From an uncultured Flavobacteriaceae bacterium (lineage in GTDB: Bacteria > Bacteroidota > Bacteroidia > Flavobacteriales > Flavobacteriaceae), in contig CALDYU010000005.1 of the NCBI GenBank assembly GCA_937944485.1, positions 434,001-498,000 on the forward strand: 64,000 bases of DNA, given 5' to 3'. The first letter of the stretch is position 1. Each line of letters begins with the position of its first letter. This document shows positions 29,874 through 39,404 of the stretch, in pieces. The notes beneath the pieces were generated by a model, which worked only from the letters and a program-made list of their open reading frames with translations, was not told where the DNA came from and did no database searches. The position numbers were made by a program, and so were the translations under genes.

Positions 29874-30923
29874 TTATACATCATCATAATTTATTTTTAA
29901 GGTGGGTGTAATTGCATGAGCTTGGCAGGTTAATATAAAACCTTCTTCAATTTCACTATCAGTTAGAATCTGATTATTTGCCATCTCCGTTTTTCCTTCT
30001 GTAACCCTGGCAATACAGCTACTACAGACGCCACCTTGACAAGAATATGGGGCATCAATATTTTCTTTTAAGACCGCATCGAGAACGATCATTTTTTTAT
30101 CCATTGTAAAAGAAAAAGTTTCGTCATCAACCAGCACTTCAATTTGTGTTTCGCCATCAGCGCTAACAGGAAGTTCATCTTTAATTTCAGTAGTGGTAAA
30201 AAGTTCAAAATGAATTTTTGCTTCGGCGATTCCATTATTTTTTAAAGTATCAGAAACAGTATGAATCATAGCTTCAGGCCCACAAAGGTAAAAGGCTTCA
30301 AAATCAACATCTTTGTGCTTATTTTTAAGCGCATAGTTCACTGTTGAGGTGTCAATACGCCCGAATAGAGCGTCTTTTTCTTGCTTCTCTGTATTGGTAA
30401 AATATATATAAAATCGATCAGCATAGTTTAGCTGCAATTTTACTAAATCACTATAAAACATAGTTTCTTCAAACGATTTGTTGCAGTAAACCAACACAAA
30501 AGTATTGTCAATATTGCTGTCTAAAACCGTTTTAGCAATACTCATTATTGGGGTAATTCCACTTCCTGCAGCAAATGCCGCGATGTTCATTGAATTTTCG
30601 TTAGGAACAAAGGTAAAACGGCCTTCAGGAGGCATTACCTCAAGTACATCACCTTCAGCTAATTTTGAATGCGCATATTCTGAAAAACCACCTCGATCTA
30701 CTTTTTTAACACCGATAGTAAAAGAGTCCTTTTTAGGCGTTGAACTAATAGAGTATGCTCTTCGAAGTTCTTTTCCCTTAATTTCCTTTTTTATCGTAAT
30801 GTACTGACCTGCGTCAAAATCAAAGGTCTGAATTAAGTCTTTAGGAATGTCAAAAGTAATTGCGACAGAACTAGGGGTAAGTTTTTTAATACGCTTTACC
30901 GTGAGTGAATGGAATTTGGACAT
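29874..30923 (-). CDS. PaaE-like ferredoxin-NAD(P)H reductase
   Basis: This 349-residue flavo-iron-sulfur reductase has the FAD-binding RRAYSIS (54-60), the NAD(P)-binding GSGITPIMS (120-128) with CGPEAMI (214-220), and a C-terminal plant-type 2Fe-2S domain with Cys295, Cys300, Cys303 and Cys333. The domain order and length match PaaE, the reductase of phenylacetyl-CoA epoxidase. paaABCD are absent from the window, so the partner oxygenase may be elsewhere or different. A TetR operator lies about 210 bases upstream. Confidence 0.85.
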   Translation of the reverse strand: MSKFHSLTVKRIKKLTPSSVAITFDIPKDLIQTFDFDAGQYITIKKEIKGKELRRAYSISSTPKKDSFTIGVKKVDRGGFSEYAHSKLAEGDVLEVMPPEGRFTFVPNENSMNIAAFAAGSGITPIMSIAKTVLDSNIDNTFVLVYCNKSFEETMFYSDLVKLQLNYADRFYIYFTNTEKQEKDALFGRIDTSTVNYALKNKHKDVDFEAFYLCGPEAMIHTVSDTLKNNGIAEAKIHFELFTTTEIKDELPVSADGETQIEVLVDDETFSFTMDKKMIVLDAVLKENIDAPYSCQGGVCSSCIARVTEGKTEMANNQILTDSEIEEGFILTCQAHAITPTLKINYDDV

Positions 30924-31374
30924 ATTTCCTTTTTCAAAAATTAGATTGCAAATTTAGGGATTGATAAATGCATTTGAAACGAGAAGTATAAAAAAGATTT
31001 GTCGTTCCTTATTTTAAGAAACTGAAAATGTGTAGTCAATACAGAGAAAATCATGCTTTAAAATAAGGAGCAACAGCATTTCGTAAGCACTAAGGTATAA
31101 AGCTATAGAAAACGAACCGAAATAGCTACAACCGACCATACGGTCAGTTTTTTAATTCAAAACCGCAAGGTGAACTAGAATAATTTCGACGAACACCCAA
31201 AATGATCCTTTAAAGACGGCATTATATTACTTTTAGATGAAGTAAGAATGGGTACAAACTGAACGGTTTATAAAGTAGTATATATTTATTCCTAATTTTT
31301 ACTGCATTTTGTCGATGAATTACATAATAATATAGCTCTTTTTCAGTTTAGATTACATACGTATACACACAATT
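30924..31374. other. Intergenic region between paaE-like gene and sprE
   Basis: No gene is supported here. The region between these two divergent genes holds an 11-bp inverted repeat (CCTTATTTTAA, 31007-31017, with TTAAAATAAGG, 31058-31068, loop 40 bases) and the second TetR-type operator at 31131-31148. The inverted repeat could be a regulatory hairpin or a remnant of a tiny mobile repeat. Confidence 0.5.
31131..31148. promoter_or_regulatory. TetR-type operator, copy 2
   Basis: ACCGACC (31131-31137), four bases and GGTCAGT (31142-31148) form the same 7-4-7 inverted repeat as copy 1 near tetR. On the - strand the flank GTTTTGAATTAA (31152-31163) is identical to the flank of copy 1. The shared half-site, spacing and flank indicate one regulator for both. 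Confidence 0.6.
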
Positions 31375-33930
31375 TTGAAGCGATCATACAAACTTATTTT
31401 AGCCGCACTAATGACAAGCCTTATATTCAATGCTTGTTCTACCAAAAAAGATGCTTTTCTAAACCGTAATTGGCATGCACTGAATACCAAATACAATACC
31501 CTGTATAATGGTAATATTGCGTTTGAAGAAGGACGCGCAGAATTGAATGCCAACTATAAAGATGACTATTGGAAAGTACTGCCTATTGAACGCCTTGCTG
31601 TAAGTGAAGAGATAAAATTAGATTCAGAAGATAATAATCCAAATTTTATTATTGGAGAAGAAAAAGCGACCAAAGCCATACAGAAACATAGTATGGATAT
31701 TCGTGATGAAGAACGTAATCCGCAAACCGATGAGGCCTTTTTGCTTTTGGGCAAAACACGGTATTTCGATCAACGTTATATTCCAGCCTTAGAAGCGTTC
31801 AATTATATCATAAAGAAGTATTCCTATAGCGATAAGTTAAATGAAGCTCATATATGGCGTGAGAAAGTTAATATTCGTTTAGAAAATGAAGAATTAGCAC
31901 TTACTAATTTGCGTAGGTTATTGAAGTTTGAAGAGCTCAAAGACCAAGAATATGCTGATGCCAGAGCGATGATGGCGCAAGCTTTTATCAATTTAAAAGC
32001 ACCAGACACCGCAATTCAACAATTAAAGATTGCTTCGTATTACACGAAAAAGAATTCAGAAAAGGGAAGATACTTATACATTATTGGTCAATTATATAAT
32101 CAATTAGGTCATAAAGACAGTGCAAATTATGCCTTTGAAAAAGTGATTGAACTTAAAAGAAGATCGCCTAGAGTATACATGATCAATGCTGAAATTCAAA
32201 AAATACGGAATACAGAAATCACAAGTTCTAATAAAGAAGAAGTTTTAAAGTACTTAACGAAGCTAGAAGAAGATCGAGAAAACAGGCCATTTTTGAATAA
32301 AATTTATCGACAAATAGCTGAGTTTCATTTAGAAAATGCTTCAGATAGTTTAGCCTTGCAATATTTTGACAAATCACTTAGGGCATCACAAGAAGAACCA
32401 CAGTTAAATGCATTGAACTACGAGAATCTAGCTGAGTATAATTTCGACAAGAATATATATAAAGTAGCTGGGGCATACTATGATAGTATGCTGACGAATC
32501 TCCCCCTAAATACCAAAAAGCATAGGGCAACCCAAAAAAAATTAGACAACCTTGAAGATGTAATTAAGTATGAAGAGATCGTCACGGAAACGGATAGTAT
32601 TATTGGGATATATAATATGTCGGCAGATGATAGGCTGTCCTATTTTCAAGAATATATTGACCAATTGAAGGCTGCCGAAGAAGAAGCGAAAAAGAAAGCA
32701 GAGGAGAAGATTACAGCCAGCTTTGCCTCATTTGGCGAATCAAAAGGAGGCAAAGAAAATAAGGGAAAATTTTATTTCTATAACCTTACAAGCTTAGGTT
32801 ACGGCAAAAATGACTTTACTAATAGATGGGGTAACCGTAAATTAGAAGATGATTGGCGCTGGAGCAATAAAACCAGAACTTCATCTGCGGAAGTTGCTGA
32901 GAACAAGAATACTCCGAAAGATAGTCTTAATAGTGATTCAACCCAAGAAGTAAAATATGATCTGGCTTTTTATATGGATCGTATTCCGAAAGATAAAAGT
33001 GTTATTGACAGTTTAAAAGGGGAACGGAATTTTGCCAACTATCAATTGGGGTTGATTTATAAAGAAAAATTTAAAGAAAATAGACTGGCGGCTGGCAAAC
33101 TAGAAGATGTATTGGCATCGCAACCAGAAGAGCGCCTGATACTTCCTTCTAAATATAACTTGTATAAAATATATGAAGAAGAAGAGAGTCCTTTATTGGC
33201 CGGCATGAAGGAAAATATTCTTCAAAACCATGGTGATTCTCGGTATGCGGAAATTCTTTTAAATCCTTCAGCGGTATTAGCCAGTGATTCTGATAGTCCT
33301 GACGTGCGCTATGGTAAGCTATACGCCAAGTATCGTAATCAAGAATACCTAACGGTAATTACAGAAGCAGAAGAGAACATCAATAAATTTACGGGCGACC
33401 CTATTGTTCCTAAATTTGAAATGTTAAAAGCAAATGCTATAGGCCGGTTAAACGGGTTTGAGCAGTTCAAAGAAGCTTTGAATTATGTTGCACTGACCTA
33501 TCCGAACAACCCTGAAGGAAAAAAAGCAGAGATAATGGTTGCAGAACAACTTCCAAAATTAGAACCAAAAGCCTTTACTTCAGAAGAAGGATCAAGTGGG
33601 TCAGGAAATTGGAAAGTGGTATTTCCTTTTAAAAGATTCAAAAACGAAGAGGCTTTAAAATTGAAGGTAGCCTTAGAAGAAGCTATAAAAGATTTAAAAT
33701 ATAGTAATGTAATATCAAAAGATATTTATACCTTGGAAGACCAATTTGTAATCGTACATGGTTTTAAGTCAAAAGACCGCGCTTTGGGCTTTGTAGAGTT
33801 GTTAGCAAACAATAAAGATTATAGAATTCGGAATGAAAGTTTTGTGATATTATCATCGAACTACAAAACAGTGCAAGTGCACAAAAATTTAAAAGATTAC
33901 AAGAACTCAGTTTTAACCCCAAAACCGTAA
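31375..33930 (+). CDS. sprE: SprE/PorW-like gliding and type IX secretion TPR lipoprotein
   Basis: This 851-residue lipoprotein has a TTG start (31375) that gives MKRSYKLILAALMTSLIFNAC, a full lipoprotein signal with the lipid-binding Cys at residue 21; the next ATG would cut the signal. The mature part has TPR-like repeats (about 105-400), a charged middle region and a C-terminal domain (from about 745) that looks SPOR-like in length. The sequence DAFLNRNWHALNTKYNTLYNG matches SprE/PorW, needed for gliding and type IX secretion. It is followed by a bactofilin gene and the ATP synthase operon, an arrangement that I know from other flavobacteria. Confidence 0.85.
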   Translation: MKRSYKLILAALMTSLIFNACSTKKDAFLNRNWHALNTKYNTLYNGNIAFEEGRAELNANYKDDYWKVLPIERLAVSEEIKLDSEDNNPNFIIGEEKATKAIQKHSMDIRDEERNPQTDEAFLLLGKTRYFDQRYIPALEAFNYIIKKYSYSDKLNEAHIWREKVNIRLENEELALTNLRRLLKFEELKDQEYADARAMMAQAFINLKAPDTAIQQLKIASYYTKKNSEKGRYLYIIGQLYNQLGHKDSANYAFEKVIELKRRSPRVYMINAEIQKIRNTEITSSNKEEVLKYLTKLEEDRENRPFLNKIYRQIAEFHLENASDSLALQYFDKSLRASQEEPQLNALNYENLAEYNFDKNIYKVAGAYYDSMLTNLPLNTKKHRATQKKLDNLEDVIKYEEIVTETDSIIGIYNMSADDRLSYFQEYIDQLKAAEEEAKKKAEEKITASFASFGESKGGKENKGKFYFYNLTSLGYGKNDFTNRWGNRKLEDDWRWSNKTRTSSAEVAENKNTPKDSLNSDSTQEVKYDLAFYMDRIPKDKSVIDSLKGERNFANYQLGLIYKEKFKENRLAAGKLEDVLASQPEERLILPSKYNLYKIYEEEESPLLAGMKENILQNHGDSRYAEILLNPSAVLASDSDSPDVRYGKLYAKYRNQEYLTVITEAEENINKFTGDPIVPKFEMLKANAIGRLNGFEQFKEALNYVALTYPNNPEGKKAEIMVAEQLPKLEPKAFTSEEGSSGSGNWKVVFPFKRFKNEEALKLKVALEEAIKDLKYSNVISKDIYTLEDQFVIVHGFKSKDRALGFVELLANNKDYRIRNESFVILSSNYKTVQVHKNLKDYKNSVLTPKP

Positions 33931-33936
33931 GAAACA

Positions 33937-34386
33937 ATGTTTTCAGACAACAAAAAACCTAGAACTATGAATGAAATAGGCGGACAACCAAATAGAATCG
34001 AAAAAAACACGAAGATAAAAGGAGACATTGTATCCGAAGCAGATTTTAGAATCGATGGTAAATTAGATGGTAATGTAAAGACATCTGGCAAGGTGGTGAT
34101 TGGAAAAGGAGGTTATATTCACGGAAAAGTAGAATGTGTAAACGCCGATATTGAAGGTAGTTTTAACGGAGAACTTTTGGTTTCAGATTTACTTTCTTTA
34201 AAATCTTCTGCGGTTATTGAAGGTACTGTTTCTGTTACGAAACTCGCCGTAGAGCCAGGGGCTACATTTAATGCTTCTTGTACGATGAAAGGCAAAGGAG
34301 GCGCAGCAGCAAGCAGTAATTCAAATACTGGCGGATTCAAAGCTTCACTTGGCGGAAACTCAAATGGCTCTGCAAAAGCATCCTAA
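33937..34386 (+). CDS. Bactofilin (polymer-forming cytoskeletal protein)
   Basis: This 149-residue protein has a central bactofilin domain (about 25-115) with regular beta-helix repeats: IKGDIVSEADFRIDGKLDGNVKTSGKVVIG and onward. The C-terminus is a Gly/Ser/Asn-rich tail. Bactofilins polymerise without nucleotides and often anchor cell-wall or motility proteins at the membrane. It lies 6 bases after sprE, so it is probably co-transcribed. Confidence 0.9.
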   Translation: MFSDNKKPRTMNEIGGQPNRIEKNTKIKGDIVSEADFRIDGKLDGNVKTSGKVVIGKGGYIHGKVECVNADIEGSFNGELLVSDLLSLKSSAVIEGTVSVTKLAVEPGATFNASCTMKGKGGAAASSNSNTGGFKASLGGNSNGSAKAS

Positions 34387-34449
34387 GAAAATTTATTTTT
34401 TGATTGTAATGTTGCCATGCTAATGTAGTGTGGCAATTTTTATTTTGGG

Positions 34450-34457
34450 TAATTTTG
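34450..34457 (+). promoter_or_regulatory. Bacteroidota -7 element (TAATTTTG) of the ATP synthase operon
   Basis: TAATTTTG matches TAnnTTTG and lies 26 bases before the atpZ-like ATG at 34484. It is well placed to start the ATP synthase operon. I see no good -33 TTG. Confidence 0.5.
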
Positions 34458-34483
34458 TTCCTCACAAGAAATATAATTGTCCA

Positions 34484-34699
34484 ATGTCCAAACCCAAAAA
34501 TCAAGCAAAATACTGGTTGAGTCTTACCGGCATAGCCGTGCAAATGGGTGTTGTCATCTATTTAGGTTCTTGGCTAGGGAGATGGCTTGATGAGAAGTAT
34601 GCAAAGGAGAATAGTATGTTTACCATAATTTTGACGCTATTAGCAGTAGTGGTATCTATGTACCTAGTAATTAAACAAACTAAAAAACTAAACCCCTGA
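34484..34699 (+). CDS. AtpZ/AtpI-like small membrane protein
   Basis: This 71-residue protein has two membrane helices (about 10-29 and 45-65) with a short GRWLDEKYAKE hairpin between them, typical of AtpZ proteins that accompany Fo subunits. The start at 34484 gives MSKPKNQAKYWLS; the longer frame from 34430 runs through the -7 element and is unlikely. It may help c-ring assembly or ion transport. It is the first gene of the ATP synthase operon. Confidence 0.82.
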   Translation: MSKPKNQAKYWLSLTGIAVQMGVVIYLGSWLGRWLDEKYAKENSMFTIILTLLAVVVSMYLVIKQTKKLNP

Positions 34700-34700
34700 T

Positions 34701-35087
34701 TTGGACAAAAAAATAATCTCTTTCACACTTCAACTTACCGCTTTACTTGTGTTTTTGGGTTTGCTTCACATGGCATTTTTTTATGCCCGAGCAACTGAGA
34801 TCCCTTTCGATTTAATTGGATTAGGTTACTTGGTGAACTTTGCCATGGCGTTGGCCATCTATTACGTAATGGTTCAAGTGGCAAAAAAACAAAACAAAAA
34901 TCTAGGGTTTGTCTTTTTGTTTGGAAGCACATTAAAATTTGCAATTTACTTTCTTATTTTCAATCCGCTTTTTATGCAGGATGGAGGACTTTCCAAGTTA
35001 GAATTCTTCACCTTTTTTATTCCATATATAGCCTGCCTGATTCTGGAGACTTTGTCGCTCGTTAAGCTGCTTAAAGGCATCGATTAA
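34701..35087 (+). CDS. DUF6168-like four-helix membrane protein of the ATP synthase operon
   Basis: This 128-residue protein has four membrane helices and occupies the AtpI position between atpZ and atpB. The frame starts with TTG (34701) one base after the previous stop, giving MDKKIISFTLQL. I recall this flavobacterial family as DUF6168. A role like AtpI in c-ring assembly is an inference from position. Confidence 0.65.
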   Translation: MDKKIISFTLQLTALLVFLGLLHMAFFYARATEIPFDLIGLGYLVNFAMALAIYYVMVQVAKKQNKNLGFVFLFGSTLKFAIYFLIFNPLFMQDGGLSKLEFFTFFIPYIACLILETLSLVKLLKGID

Positions 35088-35224
35088 AAGCTTGTTTTTA
35101 TAGGATTTAAGATGCTTGAAAATAAAAGTCAAAATGCTTTTTTCTTTTTGGGATATTAGCGTACATTTGCAGCGATTTTTAGGGAACCAAAAACGGAGTT
35201 CTGGGACCGATATTTTTGAGCGAT

Positions 35225-36334
35225 ATGCGAAAACCATTTTTAAGTCAGTTTTTATTTGTTGCACTATTTTTAAGCATGAGTGCTTTTGCTACTGCAGAGG
35301 AAAGCAAGAATGATGAAGGTGGGAAGAACCTGAAAACTGAAATCACTAACTACATTGATCATCACCTTAAAGACTCTCATGATTTTTCATTATTTTCTAT
35401 AAAACAAGATGATGGTTCAAAGAAGTATATTGGCTTCCCGCTTCCTGTTATTCTATGGGATAAGGGATTAAAAGTTTTTTCATCTTCGAAATTTCATCAC
35501 GGTGAAACAATTGCTGAGGTAGATGGAAATCACTACAAACTATACCACAGTAAAATTTACAAAACTGATGCTGCCGGAACCATCAACTATGATGATAAGC
35601 ATCATGCAACAAATACCAAACCTTTAGATTTTTCAATTACCAAAGGCGTGGTGATGATTTTCATTACCGGATTGTTGATGTTTTTCCTTTTTAGAGGTTT
35701 GGCAAAGTCGTATGCAAAAAATGGAAGCATCCCAAAAGGCATTGGTCGTTTTTTCGAGCCAATTGTACTTTATATTAGAGACGATATTGCCATTTCAAAT
35801 ATTGGTGAAAAGCACTACAAAAAATACATGCCATTTTTATTGACAGTATTTTTCTTTATCTGGTTTCTAAACATGTTTGGGCTTACTCCACTAGGGGTAA
35901 ATGTAACGGGAAATATAGCGGTTACCACTGCTTTAGCAATTATAACCTTCTTACTGACTAATTTAACCGGAACTAAAGACTACTGGAAGCACTTGTTTGA
36001 TCCACTAGGAGATTCGATGCCGTGGTTAGGAAAACTACCTTTATATATTATTTTGATTCCCATTGAGATTTTGGGAATCTTCATTAAGCCATTTTCATTA
36101 TTGATTCGTTTGTATGCAAACATGCAAGCTGGCCATATTGTAGTTATGAGCTTGATTGGATTGATGTTTATTTTCAAAAGTTGGATTGGAAGTCCACTTT
36201 CTTTCGGATTGGCATTTGCCATTTCTTTGATTGAAATTTTAGTAGCCCTTTTACAGGCCTACATTTTTACCATGCTTTCTGCATTATATTTCGGTTTTGC
36301 TTCAGAAGAGCACGACCATGCGGAAGCACATTAA
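35225..36334 (+). CDS. atpB: F-type ATP synthase subunit a
   Basis: This protein has 369 residues. I use ATG 35225, which gives a signal-like N-terminus (MRKPFLSQFLFVALFLSMSA) as common in Bacteroidota AtpB. The N-terminal 140 residues form a periplasmic His-rich extension, followed by the a-subunit helices. LLIRLYANMQAGHIV carries the essential Arg of the proton half-channels. It forms the stator part of Fo in the inner membrane. Confidence 0.95.
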   Translation: MRKPFLSQFLFVALFLSMSAFATAEESKNDEGGKNLKTEITNYIDHHLKDSHDFSLFSIKQDDGSKKYIGFPLPVILWDKGLKVFSSSKFHHGETIAEVDGNHYKLYHSKIYKTDAAGTINYDDKHHATNTKPLDFSITKGVVMIFITGLLMFFLFRGLAKSYAKNGSIPKGIGRFFEPIVLYIRDDIAISNIGEKHYKKYMPFLLTVFFFIWFLNMFGLTPLGVNVTGNIAVTTALAIITFLLTNLTGTKDYWKHLFDPLGDSMPWLGKLPLYIILIPIEILGIFIKPFSLLIRLYANMQAGHIVVMSLIGLMFIFKSWIGSPLSFGLAFAISLIEILVALLQAYIFTMLSALYFGFASEEHDHAEAH

Positions 36335-36366
36335 ATTGAATGTTTAATTTTTAATATATATATGTT

Positions 36367-36573
36367 ATGACAATTCCAAGAATTGTAGGTGCAGGATTAA
36401 TTGTAATTGGTGTAGGTGTTGGTATCGGAAAAATCGGTGGCCAAGCTATGGAAGCAATTGCGCGTCAGCCTGAAGCTTACGGAAAGATTCAAACAGCGAT
36501 GTTGATTGCAGCAGCGCTTATTGAAGGTATCGGTTTTGCAGCGTTATTCGCAACTACTGAACTAGACGGTTAA
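36367..36573 (+). CDS. atpE: F-type ATP synthase subunit c
   Basis: This 68-residue hairpin of two membrane helices is joined by the ARQPEA polar loop that contacts the F1 stalk. The ion-binding Glu is in AALIEGIGFAALF of helix 2. The usual sodium-type ligands in helix 1 are not evident, so a proton-driven ring is likely. An inverted repeat follows the gene before atpF. Confidence 0.95.
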   Translation: MTIPRIVGAGLIVIGVGVGIGKIGGQAMEAIARQPEAYGKIQTAMLIAAALIEGIGFAALFATTELDG

Positions 36574-36581
36574 TAACCATT

Positions 36582-36620
36582 TAACGAACGGTTGTAACGG
36601 TTGGTTATGACCGTTCGTTA
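36582..36620 (+). promoter_or_regulatory. Stable hairpin between atpE and atpF
   Basis: TAACGAACGGT (36582-36592) is the exact reverse complement of ACCGTTCGTTA (36610-36620), giving an 11-bp stem with a 17-base loop. No T-run follows, so it is not a standard terminator. It may protect the atpE 3' end or tune the high c-subunit ratio. Confidence 0.6.
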
Positions 36621-36653
36621 CTATTAAAAATTCAACGATTATAATATAGTAGC

Positions 36654-37154
36654 ATGGAAAAGTTAATAGAAGAGTTTTCGTTAGGATTGTTTTTTTGGCA
36701 GTCGCTTTTGTTCATCGGATTGGTATTGTTGCTCCGCAAATTTGCATGGAAGCCAATACTTGATTCTGTAAATGAGCGTGAAGACGGGATCAAAGATGCT
36801 CTAGCAGCAGCCGAAGATGCAAAGAAAGAAATGCAGAATGTAACTGCCGATAGCGAGAAACTATTAAAGGAAGCAAGAGCAGAACGTGAAGCAATGTTAA
36901 AAGAAGCTCGTGAAATCAAAGATAAATTGATTGCAGATTCTAAAGAGCAAGCAAAAGTAGAGGGAGATAAAATGATAAAGCAAGCGCAAGCTGCTATCGA
37001 AAGTGAAAAGAAAGCTGCTGTTGCTGATATCAAAAGTCAGGTAGCTAATCTTTCTGTTGATATTGCCGAAAAAGTAATTAAGGAACAACTTTCTGATAAA
37101 GACAAGCAGTTGAAACTGGTTGACGATTTATTAGGAGATATCAAACTGAACTAA
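36654..37154 (+). CDS. atpF: F-type ATP synthase subunit b
   Basis: This 166-residue protein has one N-terminal membrane helix (about 10-28) followed by a long charged coiled coil rich in Ala, Lys and Glu, the peripheral stalk. The FAWKPILDSVNERE start of the soluble part is family-typical. It is 80 bases after atpE and 6 bases before atpH. Confidence 0.95.
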   Translation: MEKLIEEFSLGLFFWQSLLFIGLVLLLRKFAWKPILDSVNEREDGIKDALAAAEDAKKEMQNVTADSEKLLKEARAEREAMLKEAREIKDKLIADSKEQAKVEGDKMIKQAQAAIESEKKAAVADIKSQVANLSVDIAEKVIKEQLSDKDKQLKLVDDLLGDIKLN

Positions 37155-37160
37155 GAACTC

Positions 37161-37700
37161 ATGAGTGATTCTAGAGCAGCCTTACGTTATGCAAAAGCCA
37201 TTCTCGACCTAGCTGTTGAGAACAAAGCAACGGATGCCTTGGAAAAGGATATGCAGAATGTAGTAGGAACGATTTCTGGTAGTAAAGAACTTCGCAAAAT
37301 GTTGGCTAGTCCGGTTATTAAGGGTAGCGCAAAGAAAGAAGCGTTGTTGTCTGTTTTCAAGGGAAGTCATTCAATTACGGAAGGAACGCTTTCAATGTTG
37401 GTATCCAACAAGCGAGTTTCAATGCTGAATGAAGTTGCTTCTAAATATCTTATCCTCAATGAAAAGCTGAAAGGTAAAGACATTGCTCACGTAACCACTG
37501 CAGTTCCTTTGACCGCTGATTTGGAGAAAAAGATTTTAGACAAAGTTACAGACATGACAGGCAACAAAGTATCCATAGAAAATAAAATTGACGAAAGCAT
37601 TATTGGTGGTTTCGTTTTGCGTGTGGGGGACTTACAATATGACGCCAGTATCGCTAATAAATTAAATAGTTTAAAAAGAGAATTTACAAGTAGTTTATAA
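37161..37700 (+). CDS. atpH: F-type ATP synthase subunit delta
   Basis: This 179-residue protein has the OSCP/delta pattern: RYAKAILDLAVE near the N-terminus, a helical domain, and the C-terminal block DESIIGGFVLRVGDLQYDASIANKLNSLK. It joins the peripheral stalk to the top of F1. The spacing to atpF is 6 bases. Confidence 0.95.
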   Translation: MSDSRAALRYAKAILDLAVENKATDALEKDMQNVVGTISGSKELRKMLASPVIKGSAKKEALLSVFKGSHSITEGTLSMLVSNKRVSMLNEVASKYLILNEKLKGKDIAHVTTAVPLTADLEKKILDKVTDMTGNKVSIENKIDESIIGGFVLRVGDLQYDASIANKLNSLKREFTSSL

Positions 37701-37764
37701 ATATCAATAACGAGTTGATAAAAGTCTTTGACCTTTTGTCTTTTCGTCTTTATATCTAAATAAA

Positions 37765-39345
37765 ATGGCAGGAGTAAAAGCCGCTGAGGTATCAGCAATT
37801 TTAAAGAAACAATTATCGGAATTTGAAGCATCTGCTTCTTTAGATGAGGTAGGTACAGTATTGCAGGTAGGTGATGGTATCGCACGTGTATACGGCCTTT
37901 CAAATGCTGAATACGGCGAATTGGTAGAGTTCGAAGGCGGACTGAAAGGTATCGTTTTGAACTTAGAAGAAGATAATGTTGGGGTTGTATTATTAAGTCC
38001 GTCACGTGATGTGAAAGAAGGTTCAGTAGTAAAACGTACACAAACAATTGCTTCTATTAATGTTGGTGAGGGAATTACTGGCCGTGTGGTAAACACTTTA
38101 GGTCTTCCTATAGATGGTAAAGGTCCTATCTCAGGTGAAACTTATGAGATGCCCCTAGAGCGTAAAGCGCCAGGGGTAATCTTTCGTGAGCCTGTTACCG
38201 AGCCGTTACAAACGGGTATTAAAGCAATTGACGCGATGATTCCTGTTGGTAGAGGTCAGCGTGAATTGGTAATTGGTGACCGTCAAACAGGTAAGACTAC
38301 GGTTTGTATCGATACCATTTTGAACCAAAAAGAATTTTACGATGCAGGTGAACCTGTATATTGTATTTATGTAGCTATCGGACAGAAGGCGTCTACTGTC
38401 GCAGGTATCGCACAGACTTTAGAAGATAAAGGCGCAATGGCCTATACAACTATTGTTGCTGCAAATGCTTCAGATCCTGCGCCAATGCAGGTTTATGCTC
38501 CTATGGCAGGTGCTGCGATTGGAGAGTATTTCCGTGATACTGGTCGTCCAGCTTTGATTATCTATGATGATTTATCAAAACAAGCGGTTGCCTATCGTGA
38601 GGTATCGCTATTGTTAAGAAGACCTCCAGGGCGTGAAGCATATCCTGGTGATGTTTTCTACCTACACTCTCGTTTATTAGAGCGTTCTGCGAAAGTGATT
38701 AATGATGATGCGATTGCGAAAGATATGAACGACTTACCTGATTCGTTGAAACCAATGGTAAAAGGGGGAGGGTCATTGACGGCACTTCCTATTATTGAAA
38801 CGCAAGCAGGAGATGTATCTGCATACATTCCAACAAACGTAATTTCGATTACTGACGGACAAATCTTCTTAGAACAAGATTTGTTCAACCAAGGGGTTCG
38901 ACCAGCAATTAACGTGGGTATTTCTGTATCTCGTGTAGGAGGTAATGCTCAGATTAAATCAATGAAGAAAGTAGCAGGCACCTTGAAACTCGATCAAGCA
39001 CAGTTTCGTGAATTAGAAGCTTTTGCGAAGTTCGGTTCTGATTTAGATGCTGCAACTTTAAATGTAATTGAAAAGGGGCGTCGTAACGTTGAAATATTAA
39101 AGCAAGCACAAAATGATCCTTTTACAGTAGAAGATCAAGTAGCGATTATCTATGCTGGTTCTAAGAACCTGTTAAGAGATGTTCCTGTGGAGAAAGTGAA
39201 AGAATTCGAAACTGATTTTATTGAGTTCTTAAATGCTAAGCATAGAGGTGTTCTAGATACTTTAAAGTCAGGTAAACTAACAGATGAAGTGATTGACACT
39301 TTGACAACTGTTGCTAAAGATTTATCGGGTAAGTATATAGCTTAA
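37765..39345 (+). CDS. atpA: F-type ATP synthase subunit alpha
   Basis: This 526-residue F1 subunit has the P-loop GDRQTGKT at 171-178, the [17 protein letters not shown] signature (arginine finger region) and a normal length. It holds the non-catalytic nucleotide sites. The genes for beta and epsilon (atpD, atpC) are not in this operon, as is usual in Bacteroidota, where they lie elsewhere. Confidence 0.97.
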   Translation: MAGVKAAEVSAILKKQLSEFEASASLDEVGTVLQVGDGIARVYGLSNAEYGELVEFEGGLKGIVLNLEEDNVGVVLLSPSRDVKEGSVVKRTQTIASINVGEGITGRVVNTLGLPIDGKGPISGETYEMPLERKAPGVIFREPVTEPLQTGIKAIDAMIPVGRGQRELVIGDRQTGKTTVCIDTILNQKEFYDAGEPVYCIYVAIGQKASTVAGIAQTLEDKGAMAYTTIVAANASDPAPMQVYAPMAGAAIGEYFRDTGRPALIIYDDLSKQAVAYREVSLLLRRPPGREAYPGDVFYLHSRLLERSAKVINDDAIAKDMNDLPDSLKPMVKGGGSLTALPIIETQAGDVSAYIPTNVISITDGQIFLEQDLFNQGVRPAINVGISVSRVGGNAQIKSMKKVAGTLKLDQAQFRELEAFAKFGSDLDAATLNVIEKGRRNVEILKQAQNDPFTVEDQVAIIYAGSKNLLRDVPVEKVKEFETDFIEFLNAKHRGVLDTLKSGKLTDEVIDTLTTVAKDLSGKYIA

Positions 39346-39354
39346 AAAAGTACG

Positions 39355-39404
39355 AAGTACAAAGTATTAAGTACCAAGCATAGTGAATTTATTACTTTGT
39401 ACTT
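39355..39404. repeat. 12-bp inverted repeat between atpA and atpG
   Basis: AAGTACAAAGTA (39355-39366) and TACTTTGTACTT (39393-39404) are exact reverse complements with a 26-base loop. The surrounding bases contain further GTAC units (39350-39353 and 39370-39373), so the segment looks like a degenerate intergenic repeat. It sits in the 82-base gap before atpG. Confidence 0.6.

Noticed and set aside
31007..31068. A miniature transposon in the paaE-sprE gap
   Set aside because: The 11-bp inverted ends are only 62 bases apart overall and no clear target duplication is seen; a hairpin is the simpler reading.
34430..34483. Longer N-terminus for the AtpZ-like gene
   Set aside because: The extension covers the TAATTTTG promoter element and does not fit the family N-terminus.
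36632..37033. 133-codon - strand frame over atpF, rich in Ser and Ala
   Set aside because: It is the antisense image of the Ala/Glu/Lys-rich coiled coil of atpF and has no independent support.
37487..38096. Long - strand open frames over atpH/atpA
   Set aside because: They are antisense to conserved ATP synthase genes and follow from their codon use; no protein features are seen.
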